Positions 43,830-50,829 of a stretch of DNA of 64,000 bases are shown in pieces; positions within the stretch are counted from its first letter, which is position 1; every line of letters starts with the position of its first letter. The translations under genes were made by a program, and so were the position numbers. The stretch is from JAGOFO01 sp964522105 (GTDB lineage: Bacteria > Myxococcota_A > UBA9042 > DTJE01). The notes under the pieces are model-generated. The model did not search any database, was not told where the DNA came from, and was given only the letters and a program-made list of their open reading frames with translations. Location of the stretch: contig CAZFVA010000010.1 in NCBI GenBank assembly GCA_964522105.1, positions 1 through 64,000 on the forward strand, in the 5' to 3' direction.

Positions 43830-44582
43830 TCAGCGCCCGAAAAGCGTGCGGGCGTTTCCACCCAGGATCAGTGCTTTTTCATCGGCGGACAGATCTGCTG
43901 CATCAATTACTGCCAGAAACGACGCGGGCGAATTCAGATTATGGTCAGAACCGAACAGTACCCGGTCGGCCCCTGCAATCCTGACAGCCATGGCCAGAAG
44001 CCAGTATTCACGAATACTTTCAGTACCAAACCAGATATTTGTCAGCCCGCTTTGTGCCACATCGCCAGCCGCACCCATGACAAGCGAAGGTGAATCCCCG
44101 CCCATGTGCGCCATGACAAATCTGACGTCAGGCCATTTCCGGGCTGTCTGAATCAGCAGATTGTAACCGGCGACCTCCTGCCATCTGCCACAATGAACGA
44201 CGACAGGAAGATTTTTATCAGCGGCGGTCTTCAAGGCAGGAATCCAGCACGGATCGGTCACCGGTCTGCGATTAAACGACGGATGCACCTTGATGGCCCG
44301 GTAATCAAAGCCGGAAACCAGATCCGCAATGCCCGCGTCATCAGGACACGCCCACGCCGCAGCCAGAAATTCAACGTCGCCTTCATAAGCCCGCAACCAG
44401 TTAATAAGCTGCTGGTTATCCCCGCTGTCGGTCGACATGACCAGCGCCCCGGTCACACCGCTGGCAGCAAGAACCCCGGCCGTCTGTTGCAGAGTCGTGC
44501 CGTGCCCGCCAAAATCCGGCGACTGCCACACCCCGACATGAACATGAGCATCAAATTTCCGGAACAATCTGTCTTCCAACAA
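43830..44582 (-). CDS. Amidohydrolase-family (TIM-barrel) hydrolase
   Basis: 250 residues of the amidohydrolase-2 type: metal-binding 'FDAHVHVG' at the start, 'VEFLAAAWACPDD', 'AIKVHPSFNRRP', 'LPVVVHCGRW', 'VRFVMAHMGGDS' and the final Asp in 'RVLFGSDHNLNSP' followed by 'ILGGNARTLFG'. These give the His-x-His, Lys/His and Asp ligands of a mononuclear or binuclear site. Relatives are decarboxylases or lactone hydrolases; the substrate is unknown. Start TTG at 44582 with GGAGGG upstream. First gene of the leftward set GT2 - UbiB-like - OmpA. Confidence 0.85.
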   Translation of the reverse strand: MLEDRLFRKFDAHVHVGVWQSPDFGGHGTTLQQTAGVLAASGVTGALVMSTDSGDNQQLINWLRAYEGDVEFLAAAWACPDDAGIADLVSGFDYRAIKVHPSFNRRPVTDPCWIPALKTAADKNLPVVVHCGRWQEVAGYNLLIQTARKWPDVRFVMAHMGGDSPSLVMGAAGDVAQSGLTNIWFGTESIREYWLLAMAVRIAGADRVLFGSDHNLNSPASFLAVIDAADLSADEKALILGGNARTLFGR

Positions 44583-44697
44583 GTTCCCTCCGACAAGGCA
44601 ACTGACCAGACTATTGTAAACCCATACTGCGCGACACTTGACATCTTTAAGTCACGGACCTACCTTTCGGACGGTAGAAGATGACTGGTATTTTGAA

Positions 44698-45009
44698 ATG
44701 CCTACTTACGAATATGCGTGCGACAAATGCGGCAAACAGTTTGAAAAGGTACAGAAAATGTCTGACCAGCCAGGGGCCGTATGCCCGGAATGTGGCAGTC
44801 CGACAAGTCACAGACTGATTTCCCAGTCATCTTTTGTGCTGAAAGGTTCGGGATGGTACGCGTCTGACTACTCGAAAAAAAGCACCGGGACGACCCCGTG
44901 CGGCGCACCTTTAAGCGACAAGCCCTGCGAGTCCGCGTGCACTGACAAAGGTAGCAGCGACACTGCCACCCCGGGATGTGGATGCAGTTCTGGAAGCTGC
45001 AATCACTGA
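44698..45009 (+). CDS. FmdB-family zinc-ribbon protein
   Basis: 103 residues from the ATG at 44698, which begins the conserved M-P-T-Y-E-Y. The FmdB/CxxC regulatory domain has 'YACDKCGKQFEKVQ', 'GAVCPECGSP' and 'FVLKGSGWYASDY', a four-Cys zinc ribbon. The tail adds several more Cys residues (CGA..C..C, CGCSSGSC). FmdB proteins were proposed as regulators, but their function is not firmly known. It is divergent from the amidohydrolase and upstream of rplC in the same direction, with a separate strong promoter between them. Confidence 0.92.
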   Translation: MPTYEYACDKCGKQFEKVQKMSDQPGAVCPECGSPTSHRLISQSSFVLKGSGWYASDYSKKSTGTTPCGAPLSDKPCESACTDKGSSDTATPGCGCSSGSCNH

Positions 45010-45079
45010 TCGTTCCCGCTTTTTAATATCAAACGTTGATACAGACGTGTCAGAACCGAAACGAACGCAAGATTTCAGG

Positions 45080-45108
45080 TTGACACCTACGGGCCTTAAG
45101 ATTACTAT
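45080..45108 (+). promoter_or_regulatory. Strong sigma70-like promoter of rplC
   Basis: A perfect -35 TTGACA (45080-45085), a 17-base spacer and TACTAT (45103-45108; five of six). The predicted start near 45115 gives a leader of about 79 nt before the rplC ATG. This is the best promoter match seen in the window and shows that rplC has its own promoter. Confidence 0.75.
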
Positions 45109-45193
45109 TTCCGCCGTTTAAGTATGGCCATTCTTTGGTGCGTGCTTTTGATTTGCTTGATTGTTTTTTGATCACGATGATTCGGAGTTGAAT

Positions 45194-45859
45194 ATGTCGA
45201 TCGCAATTCTTGGCAAGAAGATCGGGATGACGCAGTTTTTCGACGGGGAAGGCAAGCGCATTCCCGTTACGCTCATCCAGGCAGGTCCCTGCCAGGTCAT
45301 GAAAGTAAAGACCGCTGAAGGGCGCGATGGCTACGATGCTGTCGTCCTTTGCATGGGTACCAGAAGGGAAATTACGCTGACGAAACCGGTTATCGGCCAG
45401 TACAAGAAGGCCGGACTGGTTGGCTGTCCCGAAATCGTAAAGGAAATCCGCGTCGATCAGGACGAGGCTCTTCTTTACCCCGAAGGCGGCACCGTTGACG
45501 TAACCCTGTTCCAGGCTGGCGAAAAAGTTGACGTTACCGGCACCTCCCGCGGTTGCGGATTCACCGGCGTCTTCAAAAGGCACGGCTTCCACGGCGCCTT
45601 CAGAACCCACGGCCGGTCGCATGAAGTGCACCGTCATGGTGGTTCGATCGGTTGTTGCCAGTTCCCCGGCCGTGTCATCAAAGGCAAGAAGATGGCGGGA
45701 CATTACGGCGACGAAATCAGAACGATCATGAACATCAAAGTGGTCGCAATATTCCCCGAACAGAATCTGATCATGGTTCAGGGCCCGGTCGCCGGCGCCC
45801 CGAACGGTGACGTGATCATCCGCAAGGCCACCAAGGTCCGCAAGCGCAAAGCAGCCTGA
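45194..45859 (+). CDS. rplC: Ribosomal protein L3, stand-alone gene
   Basis: 221 residues from the ATG at 45194 (GGAG seven bases upstream); typical bacterial L3 is about 205-215. Conserved parts: 'LGKKIGMTQFF', 'TLIQAGPCQV', 'VDVTGTSRGCGFTGVFKRHGF', the peptidyl-transferase-facing loop 'HGGSIGCCQFPGRVIKGKKMAGHYG' and 'LIMVQGPVAGAPNGDVIIRKA'. L3 binds 23S rRNA near its 3' end and starts 50S assembly. It is normally second in the S10 operon (rpsJ-rplC-rplD...). Here it is flanked by fmdB and dapF with no ribosomal neighbours. The loop reads GCCQ where Ala/small residues and Gln are spaced differently in E. coli. It could be the sole copy, relocated, or a paralogue. Confidence 0.94.
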   Translation: MSIAILGKKIGMTQFFDGEGKRIPVTLIQAGPCQVMKVKTAEGRDGYDAVVLCMGTRREITLTKPVIGQYKKAGLVGCPEIVKEIRVDQDEALLYPEGGTVDVTLFQAGEKVDVTGTSRGCGFTGVFKRHGFHGAFRTHGRSHEVHRHGGSIGCCQFPGRVIKGKKMAGHYGDEIRTIMNIKVVAIFPEQNLIMVQGPVAGAPNGDVIIRKATKVRKRKAA

Positions 45860-45994
45860 TTTTCTGTCGGATTCCGACCGGGCCTGCCAATTCAATTCGC
45901 AAACAAGCAATTTTGACAGCATGAACAGAGGGTAAAGATTTTGTCTGACCTGCCTGATATGGACATGACTGATTCTTGGTGTCATCATCCGCGG

Positions 45995-46849
45995 ATGAAG
46001 TTTTTCAAGTACCACGGTACCGGCAATGACTTTCTGGTGGTTGATGCTCGTCAAGGGCGTCCGGAAGGTCTTGATGCGTCCGCTGTCCAGTTAATCTGTG
46101 ATCGCCATTTCGGCGTTGGCGGCGATGGCATCCTGCTTGTTGAAGCTGGCGACCTTGCCCCCTGGTTCATGAGAGTCCTTAATTCAGACGGCAGTGAAGC
46201 CGAAATGTGCGGCAACGGAATCAGATGCGTTGCCAGATTCATTTCAGACCACCTTGGCCACGCGGGCGACGAAATCCCGATTCAGACTCCGGCCGGAATC
46301 AGGATGTGCAGTCTGACCCGGGATGGCGACGGTCAAATCACTTCAGTCTCCGTAAGCATGGGTGCGCCGATTCTGGACCGGAAGCTTATCCCGATGACAG
46401 GTTCAGGGACTGCAACCGACGCTTCTGTTTGCGCAAAAGGCCGTGAATTTCAGGGACTTGGCGTCAACATGGGCAATCCCCATTTCGTTATTTTTGAATA
46501 TCTTGACAGCACGGACGGTGGGATATTTGGTGCCACTCTGACCAGTGACCCCGTTTTTCCGGCTGGCGCAAATATTGAGTTCGCAGGCAAAATATCAGAC
46601 CGGCACTTCAAAATCACCGTCTTTGAAAGGGGCTGCGGCCTTACGATGGCCTGTGGCACCGGCGCATCTGCAACTGTTGTCGCGGCGGTACTGACCGGCC
46701 GGGCCCCTGCGGGCGTCCCGGTTCAAGTCGATCTGCCGGGCGGCCCGCTGTTCATAACCGTGGCAACAGACATGTCCGACGTGATTCTGAAGGGCCCTGC
46801 CGCAGAAGTTTTCCAGGGACAAATCGACCTTTCAGCCCTGACCCGCTGA
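45995..46849 (+). CDS. dapF: Diaminopimelate epimerase
   Basis: DapF interconverts LL- and meso-diaminopimelate for lysine and peptidoglycan. The two catalytic cysteines sit in 'AEMCGNGIRC' and 'LTMACGTGASAT', and the N-terminal 'FKYHGTGNDFLVVD' is typical. The ATG at 45995 begins right at the conserved MKFFKYHG. A TTG at 45941 with AGAGGG nine bases upstream would add 18 residues; I favour the ATG by homology although its ribosome site is weak. No terminator is evident after rplC, so read-through is possible. folE follows directly. Confidence 0.95.
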   Translation: MKFFKYHGTGNDFLVVDARQGRPEGLDASAVQLICDRHFGVGGDGILLVEAGDLAPWFMRVLNSDGSEAEMCGNGIRCVARFISDHLGHAGDEIPIQTPAGIRMCSLTRDGDGQITSVSVSMGAPILDRKLIPMTGSGTATDASVCAKGREFQGLGVNMGNPHFVIFEYLDSTDGGIFGATLTSDPVFPAGANIEFAGKISDRHFKITVFERGCGLTMACGTGASATVVAAVLTGRAPAGVPVQVDLPGGPLFITVATDMSDVILKGPAAEVFQGQIDLSALTR

Positions 46850-46870
46850 TTGAAGACCGAGGTTCAACAA

Positions 46871-47431
46871 ATGAACGAGACAGATTTCAAAACAGGCCTT
46901 GGCAACTTCCTGACTGCCCTGGGTGAAGACGCATCACGGCCCGGACTGGAAAAGACGCCGCAACGTGTCTGGGAATCGATGCACTTCCTGACACGCGGTT
47001 ACCGCGAAGACCTGAACGGCATCCTGTGTGACGCCACATTTGAAGAGCCTTCAAAAGACCTCGTAATTGTCAAAGACATTGAATTCATTTCAATATGTGA
47101 ACACCACATGCTGCCCTTCTTCGGTTACGCCCACGTCGGCTACATACCGGCCGGTAAACTGATCGGGCTGTCCAAGATTGCAAGGGTTGTTGACCATTTC
47201 GCGTGCCGCCTTCAGGTGCAGGAACGAATGGGTGCCGAAATTGCCGACTGCCTTATGGAAGTGCTGAACCCTGTCGCACTGTGCGTCACGGTTTCGGCCA
47301 CACACATGTGCATGGCCGCCAGGGGCGTGCGCAAACACGACTCGAAGGCGGTTTCATCTGCATGGCGCGGGCTGTGGGCAGAAGACAGGACGGCCCGGGG
47401 CGAATTTTTGACTGGAATTACATTGCGTTGA
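46871..47431 (+). CDS. folE: GTP cyclohydrolase I (FolE)
   Basis: FolE makes 7,8-dihydroneopterin triphosphate, the first step to folate and, through QueD, to queuosine precursors. 186 residues from the ATG (CGAGG eight bases upstream). Zinc/active-site motifs: 'ISICEHHMLPFFG' (Cys and His ligands), 'GYIPAGKLIGLSKIARVVDHFACRLQVQERM' and 'VTVSATHMCMAARGVRK' with the third zinc-ligand Cys. Length and motifs are those of the classic unimodular FolE-IA. Co-directional with dapF and nrnA, short gaps. Confidence 0.96.
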   Translation: MNETDFKTGLGNFLTALGEDASRPGLEKTPQRVWESMHFLTRGYREDLNGILCDATFEEPSKDLVIVKDIEFISICEHHMLPFFGYAHVGYIPAGKLIGLSKIARVVDHFACRLQVQERMGAEIADCLMEVLNPVALCVTVSATHMCMAARGVRKHDSKAVSSAWRGLWAEDRTARGEFLTGITLR

Positions 47432-47457
47432 CACGGATTCACAGGATCTTGCGGAAT

Positions 47458-48498
47458 ATGACAATGAATAATGAAGTAAAAGCGAACGTTCTGAAGAGTG
47501 AAGATTCTGTGCGCGCCCTTGATCTGATCAGGAACGCCGCTACCGTCTTGCTGACGACCCATGAAGGACCTGACGGCGATGGCATCGGATCGGCAATCGC
47601 CCTTGCAAAGGCCCTGCGCAAGCTGGGCAAGAAGGTCTGGATCGTCAACCCGAACGATTGCGCCCGGGCATTCAAGTTTTTGGACAGCTCGAGCGACGTT
47701 CGTATATTGAATGAACTGCTTGACCGCGAACATCCGCACCTGTTTGATGAAGTCGATCTGGGCATTCTTATCGACACTGCGGAATTTGAAAGGGCCGGAA
47801 CACCTGGAAGACGGCTGCAACTGCGAAAAGGCCCGGTCACAACGATTGACCACCATCTTGCCAATGAAAGAAGTATCACGGGAATCGTGGGCCCGGACTT
47901 TTCATCAACCGGCGAACTGATGGTCAAGGTAATTCAGGCCCTGGGCATTGAAATCACAAAAGAAATGGCCGTTCCACTTTACGGCGCAATCCTGTCGGAC
48001 ACTCAGCAGTTTCGATTCAGCAGGCAGGATCCCGAAGTCTTTGCTGCTGCCGCCCTGCTCGTCGCCGCCGGTGCAGACCCGGAATACATGGCAGCAAAAA
48101 TGTACGGCACGGTCACTCGCGACAAGATGACGCTTATGGCCAGAATGATGGATACCGCGTCGTTCGAGTGCGGGGGACGCCTTGTCTGGAACACCGTTAC
48201 CGCAGAAACAACGACCGATCTCAGTGTCGATCGCGACGACATCAGGTCAATGGTCAACCTGATCGGCGACATCGAAGGCGTTGAAATATCAGTGCTTTTC
48301 AAGTCATTCAGGAAAGACAACATCAAAGTCTCGATGCGTTCACGCGGCGACAAGACCGTGTCGGATGTGGCAGAAGCGCTCGGGGGCGGTGGACACAGCC
48401 ACGCAGCCGGGGCTGACCTTGATGGTTCTTTTGAAGAAATTAAAGAAAAGACACTGACAATGTTGCGGGCCAAATTCCAGAAGCCGCTAAAGAAGTGA
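47458..48498 (+). CDS. nrnA: DHH-family NrnA-like oligoribonuclease / pAp phosphatase
   Basis: About 346 residues from ATG 47458 (ATG 47464 equally possible). DHH-family motifs: 'TTHEGPDGDGIGSAIAL' (metal-binding Asp-x-Asp), 'LGILIDTAE', 'TIDHHLAN' and the C-terminal DHHA1 'GGGGHSHAAGADL'. NrnA degrades short oligoribonucleotides, including pGpG from c-di-GMP turnover, and hydrolyses pAp. This may matter for a bacterium with type IV pili and PilZ proteins. An unusual Glu replaces the first His ligand residue's neighbour in 'THEGPDGDG' (most family members read H-x-x-P-D-G-D). Convergent with glgA with a 12-base overlap. Confidence 0.93.
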   Translation: MTMNNEVKANVLKSEDSVRALDLIRNAATVLLTTHEGPDGDGIGSAIALAKALRKLGKKVWIVNPNDCARAFKFLDSSSDVRILNELLDREHPHLFDEVDLGILIDTAEFERAGTPGRRLQLRKGPVTTIDHHLANERSITGIVGPDFSSTGELMVKVIQALGIEITKEMAVPLYGAILSDTQQFRFSRQDPEVFAAAALLVAAGADPEYMAAKMYGTVTRDKMTLMARMMDTASFECGGRLVWNTVTAETTTDLSVDRDDIRSMVNLIGDIEGVEISVLFKSFRKDNIKVSMRSRGDKTVSDVAEALGGGGHSHAAGADLDGSFEEIKEKTLTMLRAKFQKPLKK

Positions 48499-49914
48499 CT
48501 TGTAAAGCTCGGCGTACTTCCTGGCCGACACGCTCCACGAAAAATCCTGAGCCATTCCCCTGGCCCTGACCGAATCCAGACGAGCCTTATCACCATAAAG
48601 AGCGCATGCCCTGCGGACGGCCTCGGAAAACTCGGCCCCGTCAAACCTTTTAAATTTGATACCGGTGCCGTGCTCAATATCGGCGTCAACGTCAATGACT
48701 GTGTTTTCAAGGCCGCCGACCGCATGCACAACTGGAATCGTGCCGTACTTCAATGAATACAACTGGTTAAGACCACACGGTTCGTACCGCGAAGGCATCA
48801 GGAAAAAGTCAGACCCGGCCTCGATCAGGTGGGCCAGTTCTTCGCTGTATGCCAGTTTCACTGAAACGCTGCCCCTGAATCCGGCAGCAGAAGAAGTCAG
48901 CATGTCTTCAACAGCCCGCTCGCCTGTTCCCAGAACGACCAGCATGCCGCCAAGCGAAACGATTCTGGGAATTATCTCGGCCAACAGGTCGTACCCTTTC
49001 TGATAAGCCAGTCGGCCTATTACACCGAAAAGCGGACCACCGCTGTCTGTCAGGTCAAAACTGGAAAGCAGCGCAGCCCGGTTCAACGTCTTTCCCGACA
49101 TATCATCCGCGCTGTAGCAGGCAGGAAGCAGAACGTCGCAGTCAGGGGACCATCTTGAATAATCAACGCCATTCAGAATGCCCGAAAACCTGGAACCGAG
49201 GCTTCGCAGCACGCCGTCCATGCCGTACCCGAATTCCGGCCGAAGGACTTCTTCGGCATATCTGGGACTTACAGTTGTCGCGCGGTCGGCAAAGACCAGA
49301 CCAGCCTTCAGAAAGCTGACCTGCCCCCAGTATTCGACACCCTCGGGGTTATAAACTTCCCACGGAATGCCGGTTTCCTGCATGACAAAACCAGGGAAAG
49401 CACCCTGATAGCCCATATTGTGGACGGTCATGACTGTCTTATAGTGATTGAAGTGCCGAACCTTGTTAAACAGCGGGACAAGACCTGTCTGCCAGTCATG
49501 GCAATGAATCACATCAGGCTCCAGACCCATCACACTTATCAATTCAAAGGCTGCAGAACTGAAAAAACCGTATCGCAGATGATTGTCGTCATACGCGCCG
49601 TCGCGGGTGCCATATATTTCGGGGCGCCCGAAAAACCCATGATTTTCAAGCAGATACACCGACACACCTTCGGGGGTCAACGCCTTGAACACCCCGAAAC
49701 GTTCCAGACGACCGCCAAGGGTCACCTCGATAACGCGCCCGGTGAACGCGATGTCATGCGCGACGCGATCGACCGTGCTGTAAAGCGGCGTAACTATGCT
49801 TACCTGATGACCGAGTGCCGCCAGCGCTTCAGGAAGGGAAAATGAAACGTCGGCCAGGCCACCAGTTTTTGAATACGGAACGGCTTCCGAGGTAACGTGC
49901 AGGATTTTCAGCAT
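48487..49914 (-). CDS. glgA: Glycogen synthase (ADP-glucose type)
   Basis: 475 residues, GT5 family. The ADP-glucose-binding motif 'SKTGGLADV' is near the N-terminus with 'LGHQVSIVTPLY'. 'FHCHDWQTGLVP'-type block (here IHCHDWQTGL), 'TVHNMGYQG', 'TTVSPRYAEEV', 'GILNGVDYSRWSP', 'GVIGRLAYQKGYDLL' and 'LMPSRYEPCGLNQLYSLKYGTIPVVHAVGGLENTV' complete the retaining GT-B fold. It elongates alpha-1,4-glucan. It stands alone here, without glgC, glgB or glgP nearby. Its stop lies inside the end of nrnA. Confidence 0.96.
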   Translation of the reverse strand: MLKILHVTSEAVPYSKTGGLADVSFSLPEALAALGHQVSIVTPLYSTVDRVAHDIAFTGRVIEVTLGGRLERFGVFKALTPEGVSVYLLENHGFFGRPEIYGTRDGAYDDNHLRYGFFSSAAFELISVMGLEPDVIHCHDWQTGLVPLFNKVRHFNHYKTVMTVHNMGYQGAFPGFVMQETGIPWEVYNPEGVEYWGQVSFLKAGLVFADRATTVSPRYAEEVLRPEFGYGMDGVLRSLGSRFSGILNGVDYSRWSPDCDVLLPACYSADDMSGKTLNRAALLSSFDLTDSGGPLFGVIGRLAYQKGYDLLAEIIPRIVSLGGMLVVLGTGERAVEDMLTSSAAGFRGSVSVKLAYSEELAHLIEAGSDFFLMPSRYEPCGLNQLYSLKYGTIPVVHAVGGLENTVIDVDADIEHGTGIKFKRFDGAEFSEAVRRACALYGDKARLDSVRARGMAQDFSWSVSARKYAELYKSLL

Positions 49915-50017
49915 TTCGCTAATCCACTAAGCCCAATCATAGTCACATACTAACAGGGATCGTTTTTGATTTTCAACGCATGAAAACCATACCACAGGTT
50001 CGTTTCTCCATGTTTAT

Positions 50018-50046
50018 TTATCAATTTCTTAACAATATCTTATAAT
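50018..50046 (+). promoter_or_regulatory. sigma70-like promoter of the tandem-PilZ gene
   Basis: TTATCA (50018-50023), 17-base spacer, consensus TATAAT (50041-50046). The expected start near 50053 is about 50 bases before the ATG at 50103. Confidence 0.6.
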
Positions 50047-50102
50047 CACCCGTCACTACACGACAGCAAAGCCGAACTTTGGTCCTGTCGGGGGAACTTG
50101 AT

Positions 50103-50786
50103 ATGCCAAGAGAAAAAGTCAGATCTGACAGCGTGCGCCTGACTGTACCTGTGCCGATTGAATATAGTCGGGTCGGGCGCAACAGCAGGGGCGTGGCTGT
50201 TGATTTGTCACCGCACGGGCTGCGCCTGCGAACCGATTTCGAGCTGCGAGTCGGGCAGGTACTTGAAATTACAATGAATCCGGACAACCACGAGCCAGTC
50301 ATGGTGCTTGGCGAAGTGCGGTGGGTCCGCGAAGTCGACCCTCTGTGCCAGCCAAGATTCCCGGTCGAGGCCGGTCTGCTGCTTATAGATGTTGGCGAAG
50401 AGTACAACCTGCTTTACAACGAGGAACGCTCGGCCTTCATAAATTCCCGCGAAGATACCAGATTTGAAGAACTGATCCGCTGCGAAGTCGCCGGACCGGG
50501 AACCTGGGAAGCTTCATTCGCACTTAACGTCAGTCGTCGCGGAATCTTCGTCAAGTCTGACGTAGATCTTGGAAACGGCGACCAGGTTCAGATGCGCCTT
50601 TTCCTTCCTGACCATGACGAACCGGTGGTGTTTTCCGCTGAAGTTGTTCACAAAATCGGCAGCGATGACGCGGAAGGGATCGGCTCGGAAACTGGACTCG
50701 GCCTGCGGATTACCAGGATCAATCCATCATCCCGCAAGATGCTCGACGACTTCATTGATACGCTTGAAACTGCCAGATCGTTCTAA
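50103..50786 (+). CDS. Tandem PilZ-domain protein
   Basis: About 227 residues from ATG 50103 (GGGGGA seven bases upstream). Two PilZ-like barrels: the first (about 5-100) has 'RVGRNSRGVAVDLSPHGLRLRTDFELRVGQVLEI' and the second (about 115-220) 'EASFALNVSRRGIFVKSDVDLGNGDQVQMRLFLP' and 'VVFSAEVVHKIG..GIGSETGLGLRI'. The canonical c-di-GMP-binding RxxxR is not obvious before the first D/NxSxxG motif ('DLSPHG', 'NVSRRG'), so ligand binding is uncertain. PilZ proteins link c-di-GMP to motility and exopolysaccharide. No operon partners. Confidence 0.85.
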   Translation: MPREKVRSDSVRLTVPVPIEYSRVGRNSRGVAVDLSPHGLRLRTDFELRVGQVLEITMNPDNHEPVMVLGEVRWVREVDPLCQPRFPVEAGLLLIDVGEEYNLLYNEERSAFINSREDTRFEELIRCEVAGPGTWEASFALNVSRRGIFVKSDVDLGNGDQVQMRLFLPDHDEPVVFSAEVVHKIGSDDAEGIGSETGLGLRITRINPSSRKMLDDFIDTLETARSF

Positions 50787-50829
50787 AGGCCGGATTCGGC
50801 CATGATTCGAATCAACCTTGAAGTCGGAA

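Noticed and set aside
45050..46054. A 334-residue open frame on the minus strand covering rplC
   Set aside because: rplC has a promoter, ribosome site and full L3 motifs; the antisense frame reads as low-information sequence.
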